64,000 bases of DNA, from the NCBI GenBank assembly GCA_000827205.1, contig KN832559.1, positions 813,693 through 877,692 on the forward strand, given 5' to 3'. Below, one piece after another: positions 1 through 10,750 of the stretch (its first letter is position 1; every line of letters starts with the position of its first letter). The DNA comes from Plicaturopsis crispa FD-325 SS-3 (Eukaryota; Basidiomycota; Agaricomycetes; Amylocorticiales; Amylocorticiaceae). The position numbers and the translations under genes were made by a program. The notes under the pieces are model-generated. The model saw only the letters and a program-made list of their open reading frames with translations, was not told the origin of the DNA and made no database searches.

Positions 1-1
1 C

Positions 2-211
2 CATCCTTACGCGTATTCGTGTACGATTAAATACGTATATCGTTGCACCATCCACACCCACGCGTTGGTCCGTGCTTTTGCCCGAGTAGCGCAAGAGGCT
101 TTTGTAGCCGCTGTTGTTGCACAGGTCGCAGAGTTGTTTGAAGACGATGCTGACCCCGTTCTAGCTAGCATGTGCAGTAAAGATTTAGTGGTTGTCGCAG
201 AGAGAATTTAG
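2..211 (+). CDS. C-terminal end of an unknown protein (partial)
   Basis: A reading frame is open from the left edge of the window to a TAG at 209-211, about 69 residues. Its last part reads like protein rather than noise: an Ala/Val-rich helix-like stretch (ARVAQEAFVAAVVAQVAELF) followed by an acidic turn and a short tail ending VVVAERI. There is no start codon inside the window, so if it is real it is the last exon of a gene beginning to the left; the exon might begin internally after an intron. I do not recognise a family. It lies about 210 bases upstream of the F-box gene start, on the same strand. The call rests only on the open frame and composition, so confidence is low. Confidence 0.35.
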   Translation, partial: HPYAYSCTIKYVYRCTIHTHALVRAFARVAQEAFVAAVVAQVAELFEDDADPVLASMCSKDLVVVAERI

Positions 212-311
212 GTTGAGAAGTTAAACGTTCCTGGTTAGCGGAGCCTTTACCCCGGATCACGCGATGTTTCAAGGTCGTGGCGAGAATCCGGAATCTGGGG
301 TAAAAAATTGG

Positions 312-319
312 TATAAAAG
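312..319 (+). promoter_or_regulatory. TATA-like box of the first F-box gene
   Basis: TATAAAAG lies 105 bases upstream of the ATG at 424, a plausible distance for a fungal core promoter. Seen in sequence; function inferred from position only. Confidence 0.45.
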
Positions 320-423
320 ACGCTCATGTTCCCGCCATGTCTTTCGTTATTTTCTTTCCAACATCTGGTTCAGAAAAGCCGTTCTACTTCGAAAAAATCT
401 CCTTGGTGCACTAACCAGTCTAC

Positions 424-2738
424 ATGTCTGTCGTTGTCTCCGAATATCCACCCGAGCTCTTGTTCGCGATATGTGCATACATCTACTCGTCCGGCCTACC
501 TGCTCAGAACCCATGCCTCGATCCTATAACGAGCGATTCTGCTCTTGTTCCGACTTCTTTTCCGTCTGCATATCCTCCGGCGAATTGGCCGGAGACAATT
601 GCGCGAAGGACGCTCGCCAGCCTTTGTATGGTGAGCCATGCTTGGCACGATGCAGCTAAGCCATGGCTATGGCGACGCGTCGAGGTTCGACTTCCGCGTA
701 GCTGGTTGGCCTTTGTGGACGAGGTTGCCGAGGATGAGAGTGACGAGCAGGTTGCGCTGGCAGTCGGAAAGTCTATCACGGACGCCGCACATGCCGCCAC
801 CAGCGCTTTGTCCTCTGGGTCCTGCGACAAGGAGGCTGCAGCTCTACGGCTACAGGAAAGCATCATGGAGAACCTCACCGGTCCCGACTCGCATATATCT
901 CCCGACCTGCTGTCCCCGCCGAATTCTCGTGATCCTAGCCCGAGACGGCTAAGGACCAAGAGCAAGAGTCCTGCGCGATGGAAGCTCATGCGTTCTATCA
1001 CCGATGCTATTCAAAATGCGATGGCGCACAGCGAGCCCGGCATGTACGGTACGCATTTTTTTCACCGTCTCATTAATTTGTACACCCTCCTAAACATCGT
1101 ACTTGGCCAGTCCCTACTCCAGAAGATCCTCGGCCTGGACGTTTCGTCCGCCACCTCGACTTCAATCATTTCCGGACGATTGGAATGCGCAGGTCGATCG
1201 AAGAGAGCGTCAACAGCCGCTTCGTCACGGGCGCTCGTGTTGAGGCTATACTAAAGGTGATCGTGCTTGCACATACTTAGATACGTATAGTTTTGAACAA
1301 GGCTTGCAGGAAATGCCCAATATCCTTGTATTCGGGGCAAGCGAGTACGTCGACGGAGCTTTGACGCTACCCGTCTTGAAAGAGCTCTTCCTCCGAGGCG
1401 CCCCCTCTCGCGGCCGGGGCCGTCCCGAGCGTGGTCGTGGGCTGATCACATTCGACGTTGACGATATCGAGGAAGAAGATCGCGAAAGGCGCAAGGAATG
1501 CAAAGAGCTGGAGGCCGTTGATCTCACTGGTTGTGTCAGCGCGGTTTTCGTCAATGCACTTACGGAGTTCGTCTCGACCCAGCTGAGCCATGATGCTGAG
1601 AACGATGCTAGCGACAACGAGGATGCTAGGCGATCGAGACGTAACTCGTTTGCTGATGATGATTCGCTCACATTCTCTGGGCTGAAGCGGCTGGGGCTGC
1701 GTGGAGTGAAGTCGATCCGGCCTCAAATCCTCTCGCCATTCGTCCTCTCCTTTCCTTCCTTGACCCACCTCGACCTCTCTGGTACCCGCGTTACACCCGA
1801 GCTTCTCAGTGACCTTGGGTCGTCTCAGAAGATGCGTCTCCATTCCCTCGCTCTGGCCCGATGCATCCGGCTCACAGGCGAGAGTATCAAAACATTCCTG
1901 ATCTCTTCCCCGGTTACCTCCCAAATGCGTGAGCTCAGTCTTTATGGAGACGTTACCTTCCGTTCTCCCCTGTCCGAAGATGATGTTTCTGACATCGTCT
2001 CATCCGCCCCGTGTTTCACATCGGGCGAGCTCGTCTATGTCGACCTCTCCAGCTCACCTGTGACACGACAGCACCTGGATTCTATGCAGCCGCAACCTCA
2101 TCTACGGTCCCTGGGACTATCTTACATTGCCGACTTGCCTCTGGACGCCGTCGTTCAATTTGTCCGCGACAAGGCGCCTAATGTGGAGATCATGACCCTC
2201 ATTTCCACCACCCCCGAACTCGAATGCGGCATACGTGCGGGGATGGCCAGAGGCTCGGCGCGGCAGGCGTCCATCTCGCTGCATACAAAACTTATCCAGC
2301 CTCTTTGCGTGCCGCCGTTCTCATTCAGCCTCACCTCATCCTCCACGGCTGGGACACCACCGACACGCCTGCGCGTCATAGAGCTCTCGATGCCGCTCCT
2401 CGGCGGGCTTGGTGCGGGTGCTGGTGCCTGGCGTATCGTGCGTAGCAAGGGTGGTCGGGGATGGTACGCGGACACCGCTAGCGGCTGGGTTGACGGCGTT
2501 CTGAGGCGTGGCTTGGAGAAAGACCATCCGCTGAGAATGGAGATGGAGAGGCTTGCGGATGCGAACGGAAACGTCGGCAGCGGAGTGGGGTGGCACGCAC
2601 GCAAGATGGAGGTACGCTGTTCTGCTGAGCTGGTCTACACATTCTTCTGACATACCTGCATAGATTCTCCATGGGCACGGCATGCTTGGGAGAGAAGATG
2701 GTTTATATGGCGCTGTCTCGTTCGCCTATCAGGGTTGA
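424..2738 (+). CDS. F-box/LRR-like protein (left copy of an inverted pair)
   Basis: Predicted 715 residues in four exons: 424-1048, 1111-1256, 1310-2611 and 2664-2738, all with GT...AG introns of 52-62 bases. The N-terminus (YPPELLFAICAYIY, then RRTLASLCMVSHAWHDAAKP with LWRRVEVRLPRSW) is an F-box-like module: helices followed by the conserved trailing tryptophans. The middle carries leucine-rich repeats (LKRLGLRGVKSI, LTHLDLSGTRVTPELL, LRSLGLSYIADLPLDAV). Such proteins normally bind SKP1 through the F-box and select ubiquitylation substrates with the LRR part. The last short exon (ILHGHGMLGREDGLYGAVSF...) is supported because the convergent paralog at 3257-5577 has the same exon with nearly the same residues. 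A TATA-like box lies upstream. Substrate unknown. Confidence 0.85.
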
Positions 2739-3256
2739 ACGTTGAACGGTGTCCGGGTCCAAGCTCATTTCCTAATCTTATCGTTCGTATGTATTTTCAG
2801 TTCACGTTTTATTTGGAACATCTTTGGAACATCTGCTCACTGTACGATATACCCAATACCGTCATTCACGCCCCCATTCATGTCACCCATCCATCGCATC
2901 TCATAACGTATAACTCATTCATACGAATACAACAACTAATACCCATCATCCGCTATCGAATTCATCCTGGCTCTAATGCTTATTGCAATTGTCTTCGTGC
3001 TGTGAGCTCTTTCGCCTACAGACTTAGAGGCCATAAACTTTGAGCAGTTGAAGGTTGAAGACTGAAGTGCTTTGGAAAGCAATGAAGATCTGATACTGAA
3101 GACGACGAGATGTCGAGGATGAGGAGGGAGGGGGCCTAGATGTTATTACGATCCAATTGCAGATAAAATACGAATATGAATGTGTGCAGTCTTGCACGCT
3201 AGTATAGTAATCAATGATATGCTAGATCAAGCCCTCGAAGCCATTGGTGTATGCTA
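2739..3256. other. Spacer between two convergent genes
   Basis: 518 bases separating the stop codons of the two F-box/LRR paralogs. It is AT-richer than the genes and would hold both 3' untranslated regions. I see no conserved coding frame, RNA gene or clear hairpin here, and the inverted similarity of the two genes does not obviously continue through it. Confidence 0.6.
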
Positions 3257-5577
3257 TCAGCCTTGATACGCGAACGAAACTGCACCGTACAGACCGTCTT
3301 CCCGACCTAACATTCCCGTACCATGCAAAATCTGTGAATCATAGTCTCGTCAATAAGTCTGGACAGACACAAGACACGTGAATCGCAACCCACCTCCATC
3401 TTCCGTGCATGCCACCCGACCCCACTACTCACATTCCCATTTGCAATCGCCAAGCTCTCCATCTCCACTCGCAACGGATGATCGCTCGCGAGGTCGCGCC
3501 TCAAATCGCCAGAGACCCACCCGCTGGCGGTGTCGACATACCAACCCCTCCCGCCCTTGCTCCGCACGATGCGCCACGCGCCCGCCCCCGCGCCGAGTCC
3601 GCCGAGGAGGAGCATCGACAGCTCGACGACGCGCAGCCGGATCGGCGCCGCAGCATGTGTGGCTGCGGGAGCTGTGACGCTGAAGGAGAACGGGGGCGTA
3701 CAGAGCGGGCGGATGAGCTGGGTATGCAATGCGATGGAAGCCTTGCGCACGGAACCGCGCACTACATCCGGGCCCATTCCTGCGCGGATGCCGCATTCGA
3801 GGTCCGGCGATGTGAATATGAGCGTTATAACCTCGACGTTGGGAGCCTTTGCGCGGAGGAAGTCGGCTACGGCATCGAGGGGCAAGTCGGGAATGAATGA
3901 CAGCCCAAGGGAGCGAAGGTGTGGATGCGGTGGCAACAGTTCCGAAAGGTGTTCCTTCGTGACAGGTGCACTAGAGAGGTCGAGATAGACGAGTTTACCT
4001 GATTTGAAGCATGGTGCGAGGGAAAACATGTCGGAGAGATCTTGTTCGGAGAGCGGCGAGCGGAACGTCATATCGCCGTAGAGGTTTAACTCGCGTAGGC
4101 CGGCTGTCACGGAAGAGGATATCAAGAATGTCGTGATGCTCTCACCAGTAAGGCTTATGCACCGGGCCAAAGACAAAGAGTAAAGTCGTACGGACGAGGA
4201 GGCGCCAAGCGAGGAAAGGAGCTCGGGCGTCACACGTGTACCAGAGAGATCGAGATGGGTCAGGGAAGGGAATGAAAGTACGAACGGTGAAAGAATCGAG
4301 GGCTGTATGGATTTAACACCGCGCAGTCCCAACCGTTGTAGCCCAGGGAACGTTAGCGGTTCGTCGTGAGGATTCCGCGAAAGTGAGCTCTGTTCTTCGG
4401 CCGAAATATGCAGCAGCTGGGTCGTAACAAACTGCGTAAGCGCGTCTACGAAGACTGCGCTTACACAGCCGGTGAGATCGATAGCTTGCAGCTCCTTGCA
4501 ATCTTCGCGCCGTCCGCGCTCTTGCTCGTCATCGGAATCGGAATCAAGTGTAACCAGTCCACGACCGCGAGAAGGGCGACCACGGGTACGCGAGGATACC
4601 CCGCGTAGGAAGAGCTCTTTCAGTACGGCCAATGTCAACGCGCCGTCGACATAATCGCTGCCGCCGAAAGCCAGGAGATTCGGCATTTCCTGATTCCAAG
4701 AACACATAAGCTAATGGAAGACGACAAATGCAAATGCGGACTGACCCTGAGTACTGCTACAACGCGATTTGCGGTCACGAAACGGCTGTTTACGCTCTCT
4801 TCGATAGACCGGCGCATTCCTATTGTGCGAAAATGATTGAAGTCCAAGCTGAGAACGAGATGTCCAGGCCGTGGATCTTCTGGCGCAGGCACTGAAGTGA
4901 GGTCTCCATTAGATGTGCATGCGATGCGTGGTCGAGCTGGGCGCACCGTATATTCCCGGTTCCTTATGCTCGATAACACTAAGTAGAGCGTTATTTATGG
5001 ATCGCATGAGTGTCCAACGAGCAGGACTTCGGCTCTTTGTCCGTAGTCGCTTTGGACTCGATTCACGGGATGAACACGGCGAAAGCAATTCCGGTGGTAT
5101 GCCTGCATCCGGGCCACTCAACCTTGCAATGAGACGCTCCTGTAATCTGAGCGCAGTCTCGTTGTCGGGAGGTCCTGCAGCGAATACGCTCATAGCGGCT
5201 TGAGCAGCGTCCTTGATGGACTTTCCGATATCCAAAGCAGCCTGTTCAGCATTGAGTTCGTCATCTTCGTCTCCTGCTACTTCTTCGACGAATGATATCC
5301 AGCTGCGGGGGAGACGTATCTCTACTCGTCTCCAAAGCCAAGGCTTCGCCGCGCTGTTCCACGCGTGGTTGACGAGGCAGAGATGCGCAAGCGTTCTGCG
5401 AGCGACGGGCTCTGGCCAGCTTCCTGGTGGAAAGGCAGACGGTAAAGAGATCGGCGCTACGTTGAATTCGCCCGAGAGGGGGGGATCCAACGGTGACAGA
5501 GGAGGCGGTAGGCCTGCCGCGTAGATATACGCACAGATCACAGATAGGAGTTCGGTAGGGTAGCTCGACAAGGGCAT
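3257..5577 (-). CDS. F-box/LRR-like protein (right copy of an inverted pair)
   Basis: Four exons on the minus strand: 5577-4947, 4891-4746, 4689-3394 and 3331-3257, again 715 residues. Intron positions and phases match the gene at 424-2738 exactly, and the two proteins align end to end: F-box-like start (YPTELLSVICAYIYAAGLPP, RRTLAHLCLVNHAWNSAAKP), a variable acidic linker with RLRTKSRSPARW, then LRRs (LQRLGLRGVKSI, LTHLDLSGTRVTPELL, LRSLGLSFIPDLPLDAV) and the same final exon (ILHGTGMLGREDGLYGAVSF...). The genes face each other tail to tail, so this is an inverted duplication rather than a tandem one. Linker and loop regions have diverged while the frame and splice sites are kept, so both copies look functional. 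Role inferred from the family: substrate adaptor of an SCF ubiquitin ligase. Confidence 0.85.
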
Positions 5578-6608
5578 GCAATTGATTGTCCAGGTGAAAG
5601 GAGGTTCTTATGCGGAAAATCAATCGACTCCTAGCAATGTCAAAACGCGAAGACCGCTCGTGGTAGAGTCCGAGGACGATGAAATGGATGGAACATGACT
5701 ATGTATAGCGTTGACTTTATATTCGTTCCGCATAGTACGGCGCTTCAGCAATCGGCCGACATGCGGTTCGGCACCGACTCAGCCACTGGGTTCATCCCAG
5801 TAAATTCTGCAAAAATCACATTGAGTAAGGAAGATGCTCGTAGACAATCATGAATCTTACTAACATGGCTCTCGGTGCGTTTCTGTAGAATAGGAACTGA
5901 CAGCTGCAGTCGCTGTGTTCGTTGTAAAAGTGCGCGAACACGGCGGAGAAGCGTGGGAAAATATGCGGCGGGCGCGGCGGCGCCCAACGCTACCGTTGCC
6001 TTTTCTCTGTACGCGTCTTGTACGCGTCGGGATAAAGGATTGGCGCCAGCACGTATCGAGTGTTTTTCAAGAATAATCATAGTAAGCCCCGCTCATTTCA
6101 TCATGGATGGAACGGTAACGCGTACTGACGAAAGCGTTGAATCCAGGAGGTGTCTTTAGGCATCATTAGACACCGAGAACGAGAGTCCAAGAACCCTGTC
6201 GATTTCAAGTGACTCAAGGGTCTGTACATGTTGCGCAGGTTCACTTCAAGTACTGCAACTCGGCTCCGGTGGGATGCTGCTACCTTAACCTATGCGCGCG
6301 CGAGTACCGCGTGAAATCAGTTACCCCCTACAGGAGAAAATGGATCACATGTGAGTTCATCGAACTACCCAAAGCACTCAAATTGGAGATCTATGTCCGG
6401 ATGCTGATTATCGCTCCTTCTGCAGCGGCAAATCGGTGCATCTTAATCTCCCGCGTCGTCTTACGCTGTCTCCGACATCAGCATCAGGTGTACTTTATAT
6501 GTCAGATGCCCGGAGAGCCGCCCGACGATAACAGGCAGCTTAAATGCTGCATGCAATGGATCTCTATCCTTCGTTATCCCGTGCACTGACTCTCTCAGAC
6601 TTTGAGCA
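5578..6608. other. Intergenic region with a coding-like relic
   Basis: About 1 kb between the F-box gene start and the monooxygenase start. Minus-strand coding-like fragments at about 5779-6160 are listed separately. The stretch 6200-6600 (plus strand) has short frames that are repeatedly broken by stops and I cannot assign a gene to it; it probably includes the promoter of the monooxygenase gene. Confidence 0.5.
5779..6160 (-). pseudogene. Possible broken small gene, unknown family
   Basis: Two coding-like minus-strand fragments sit close together. The upstream one reads PPGFNAFVSTRYRSIHDEMS and then YYDYS before a stop. The downstream one reads FPRFSAVFAHFYNEHSDCSC followed by QFLFYRNAPRA, and continues across a plausible intron (GTTAGT...TTGCAG) into IIYWDEPSG and a TGA at 5779-5781. 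Residue composition (aromatics, Cys, His) looks like real protein, but the fragments are in different frames and separated by stops, so I cannot join them into one gene. It may be a decayed gene or one with introns I did not resolve. No family recognised. Confidence 0.25.
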
Positions 6609-9600
6609 ATGGCCTCCGCAGACACACCTCTGGATGTTGATCAACTTGAACCATCCAAAGTCGATGTCCTGATCATAGGTGCGATATTTAGCCTTCGAAT
6701 TCGTTTGCAACATGTACACCGACAATTATGTGTAGGCGCAGGGCCTGCTGGCCATATGGTATGAGACCTCGATATCTCATGAGAGTCAGGATTCAATGAG
6801 CAGGGCACCTAAGTATAGGCTGCAGACGTGCTTGCGCGCTATGAAAGCTATGGCCTCAACGTTCGAATCATAGACAAACGCAGCGGTCAGTTAGAAAACG
6901 GCCAGGTACGCATGTACAACGAATTCTGCTCTCGCAACTGTCTCACTGGATTCACACCACCTCAGGCCGACGGTTTGAATACTCGAACTCTCGAAATATT
7001 CGAGTCCCTTGGGTTCATAGAAAAGATTGAGAAGGAAGGATCCCGAATGGTACTGTCGTCATATGTGTGGCTATTTTGTGTTTGGAGCGCTAATGCTTGC
7101 ATAGTCTGAGATCAGATTCTGGAACCCTGATCCCGAGACTGGAAAACTCACCAGAACCGACAGAATGTACGCTCGTATCCTTCCTAAATGCGCACACGCA
7201 ACCAACGAATAAGCGTGGTGGTACCCAGCCCAGACACAATACCAGGCCTATCTCGCTTTCAGCAGACGATTCTACACCAGGACCGCATCGAAGCACACTT
7301 GCGCGAAGATATGCATGTATGATTCAGCCGCCCGTGTCACAAAATGTATCATAGGCTCACTTCCTATATCCTTCAGCTCCATTCCAAGGGCAAGATAACC
7401 ATCGAGCGGGGGGTCATCCCAGAATCGCTTGATATCGACGAATCCCTTGTGGACGATCCAACAGCGTATCCCATCAAAGTCGTCCTCCGGCATTTGTCGG
7501 AGGAGGAGTCTAATCCGGATTCACTCACCAACATAGCGGGTACCAAGTCCGGTCTGTTCAGATCCTCACTCGTTTCTGCGGACGAAGAAGAGAAATTATA
7601 GTAAGCATTGGCCAAGGGAATGTCCGCGGAACTGCTGTCTGAAGCGAGGAACCCCGTTCCATAGCAAGAAAAACGAACAGGCATTGAGGCGAGAGGTGGT
7701 CTCTGCCAAATATGTTATCGGCTGCGATGGCAGCCACTCTTGGACTCGCCGAACGTTGGGGGTCAAGATGATCGGAGAGCAGACTAGTGAGTTCCCCCTC
7801 CGTCATACACGAAGGGTCCTAGGATGCTAATTCGGTGAACGCGAAGACTACGTCTGGGGCGTTCTGGATCTCCTTCCCCTCACGAACTTCGTATGTATAT
7901 GCCATGATTTATCTTTATGCTTGAGCCATACTCAACGTATATTCTTCACTTGGCAGCCTGACATTCGTGCGCGATGTGCCATACATTCAGCCAACGCTGG
8001 CAGTGTTATGGTTATCCCCCAAGAACGGGACCTCGTCCGGCTCTACATCCAGCTGCCAGTGCAGGTCAAGCCCGGGGAATACCTTGACCGCTCAACGATT
8101 ACCGCAGAATCGATTCTCAACTCGGCGCGGCGTGTTCTCGCGCCGTTCACGCTCGATACCGAGTACATTGAGTGGTTCACGGGGTACCATATCGGACAAC
8201 GTCTTACCGAGTCTTTCTCGAAGTACAATCGCATTTTCCTTGGTAAGCCGTTCGTGACATGTCCGAGTTATTTATTTATCCGCCGTATCTTAGCTGGTGA
8301 TGCATGCCACACTCATTCTCCGAAAGGTAAGATACAGCACCGGATGTATGGTGTGAAGCCTCATCTTGTCTTGCCTAGCCGGCCAGGGTATGAACACATC
8401 CATGTGAGTTCTGCTGTGGTATGGCTGAGATAATTCCTGACATTTCAAAAGGCAAGACACCTTCAACCTCGCCTGGAAGGGTAAACACACCCTTTTTTCT
8501 TAAAAACCGACGTGCACCTGATCAGTCGCAATATAACAGTCGGCCACGTCCTTGCGGGCCTCGCCAAGCCCGAGCTGCTTCACACCTACTCCGCGGAGCG
8601 CCAAGTCGTCGCGCAGGCACTAATCACCTTTGACACAAAATTCTCGAAGCTGTTCAGCGGCAAGCCCGCGACGCAGAAGGATCTCGACGACGAGTCCATC
8701 TCGCTGACGGAATTCAAACAAGTATTCGCCACCGGTTAGCGTAGCCTGCCGATTGCTTGCGCGATGCTTCATAGGACTGAATTGATGGGCGTAGGAAACC
8801 ACTTTGCGCACGGCTTGAGCATCGACTACGCAGACTCGATCGTTGTAGCGAAGGACGGCGCGGTCAAGTCTAAGCAGGAGCTCGCCCCGCTGCTCCCCGT
8901 AGGCAAGCGGTTCTTCTCCGCGCAGGTGGTGAACGTCGCCTCCGCCACCGCGGACCAGCTCACCACGCGCATGCTCACGAACGGCGCCTTCCGACTGCTG
9001 GTATTTGCCGGAAACGTTGCGGAAAAACCGGCGATGGAGCGGTTGAAGCGCCTCGCAGCTTACCTTGACGGGCCAGAGAGCGTGGTTAGTAAGTACACGC
9101 CAGCGGAGCGACCGCGGTGGTCTGTTATAGATGTTATTACTATTCGTGAGTACATCCACTGGCGTATAATGTTTCGGTGTACTGATCATCCTCCTTGTCC
9201 ACTCGCCCACTTGAAGATTCTTCGCCAAGAGAGGATGTCGAGTTGTACGACTTCCCGCAGCCGAGCATATTTCCACCCCACAACTATAAGAAGATATACG
9301 TCGATGGGCCCTCTTGTAAGTTAAACGAGTCCTGCCCCAGGGTTTGACGTTCAATCATCGGTGTCGCGACAGACCATAGGGGCGACGGAAAAGCATACGA
9401 AGCATACGGTATTTCGAAGGAAGTCGGCGCGCTTGTCGTCGTCCGGCCTGATCAGCGTACGTCGTCACTGCATCCAGATCGCCTTCCGACGGACGTTGAC
9501 ACGCAATGTAGACGTGTCCCTTATCACAGGGCTCGAAGATACCGATGTCCTCGACGCGTACTTCGCTCAGTTTATGCTCCCCTCTACCAATGGATATCCC

Positions 9601-9702
9601 GCGTCTAAAGTCAAGATCGTCAGTGCGCCCAACTGGGACGAGGTTGAACATCAGAAGATTTCCGAGTCCAAGGCGGTTTCGGATAAACCGGATGAATTGT
9701 GA
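6609..9702 (+). CDS. FAD-dependent monooxygenase, phenol 2-monooxygenase (phenol hydroxylase) type
   Basis: A flavoprotein aromatic hydroxylase split into about 16 short exons. In order: start MASADTPLD..., the dinucleotide-binding fingerprint VLIIG/AGPAGHM (split by an intron), VRIIDKRSGQ, GQ/ADGLNTRTLEIFESLGF, the substrate-contact region EIRFWNPDPETG, the DG motif VIGCDGSHSWTR, DYVWGVLDLLPLTNFPDIRA, the second FAD motif FLAGDACHTHSPK/GMNTSMQDTFNLAWKV, and a C-terminal thioredoxin-like dimer domain (LVVVRPDQ/HVSLITGLEDTDVLDAYFAQ) ending SDKPDEL. This family uses NADPH and O2 to ortho-hydroxylate phenols. The glycine, DG and GD motifs all look intact. The junction around 7787-7850 is uncertain: the best frame-keeping acceptor there ends in AAG. 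Convergent with ERG28, with about 100 bases between stop codons. Confidence 0.88.
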
Positions 9703-9799
9703 GCGGGATGGATTCCTAGTGTCGTCGTACATATATTCCTCCGTATGTAGTGTAGATGCCACCAATAAATGCCGCCGTTATATAGTTCCTAAATAAAGT

Positions 9800-10456
9800 T
9801 CACAGCTTCACATAGAAGTCGTACTGCTTGAACATCCAGACCATGGAAGTTGCTGCGTTTAATGCTCGTGTCAGTGTCAGAAGACGTGTAGCAAAGAATG
9901 GGCGACTCACTGGCGACGGCGAACGTGCTCATTATGCCCACATTGATGTTAGCGGTGCGGAAGATGAGCAGCTCGGAGGAGAAATGTCCGAAAGCAAGGA
10001 GGTATGTGAACAATGTTATGTCGTAGATGCTGCAAGACATTCGTATGAGCGTCCGCGAGTGCAAAGAGAGGCAAAGTACGCACGCTTTATCATGGATATT
10101 GTATGCCGCGTACCCACGTACAATGGCAGAGGTGAGTGTCCAGATGGCAAACGTGCGCGCCTGGAGGGGCGTAACTGCAAAATTCCGGCGTCAGTACTGC
10201 GTGACCCCCGTCACAGACACACAGCATACCATAGGTCGTGGGCACCGCGTTGTACAATCTCCGGGTGAGTTTCAGTGTGGTGAAGTTCTGGACGGTGTTG
10301 AAGATAGCGAGGGAGGCCACCACCAGCTGCCATTTGGGCAACCATCCCTCCGCTTTTGGAAGGACTAGGACCGTTGGTTAGCAAAGTATGAGCCTACTAG
10401 TACTAAAGGACAAGCTTACAATCAGCTAGCACCTGTGTGTAGTGGTTCGAAGCCAT
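9800..10456 (-). CDS. ERG28: ERG28-like ergosterol biosynthesis scaffold protein
   Basis: A small multi-membrane-span ER protein in four or more short exons. Start MASNHYTQVLAD, then LPKAEGWLPKWQLVVASLAI, VQNFTTLKLTRRLYN, TPLQARTFAIWTLTSAIVRG, YAAYNIHDKA/IYDITLFTYLLAFGHFSSEL, LIFRTANINVGIMS and the end TTSMVWMFKQYDFYVKL. The pattern LPKW...LTR+YN...ARTFG/A-WT...FH/GHF-SELLIFRT...TTS-VWM-KQ is characteristic of ERG28, which tethers the C-4 demethylation enzymes (ERG25/26/27) at the ER membrane. Length (about 140 residues) and hydrophobicity fit. The start codon at 10454-10456 is the only ATG upstream in frame with the first exon. It is divergent from the disordered-protein gene and shares a 294-base promoter with it. 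Confidence 0.87.
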
Positions 10457-10750
10457 GTTGCCTGCGAGGAAAAACTACGGGTCCCACGTCAGAACAGCGC
10501 GGTCTCTATGTCATCCGAAATGCTCACCGTCTAAGTAGAAGCGTGTGTGGTCCTGCGCGTCGAAACCTTTTGCAGTATTGTGGTCGACGCGGTGGTGGAC
10601 TGCAAGGAGGAATTTCAGATTTATGCGAGGACCTGGGGAGCCACGTGGGTTCATTTATTAGACGCAATTTCAGGCTCAGCGTATCCGGGCACTTCCTCTA
10701 CCAGCGCTCGACGTCGATGTCGAAGGCTTTAGCGCTATCTGGTATCTGAA
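10457..10750. promoter_or_regulatory. Divergent promoter between ERG28 and the disordered-protein gene
   Basis: 294 bases between two start codons that point away from each other, so it must carry both promoters. I see no strong TATA box or conserved motif that I can name. Confidence 0.45.
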
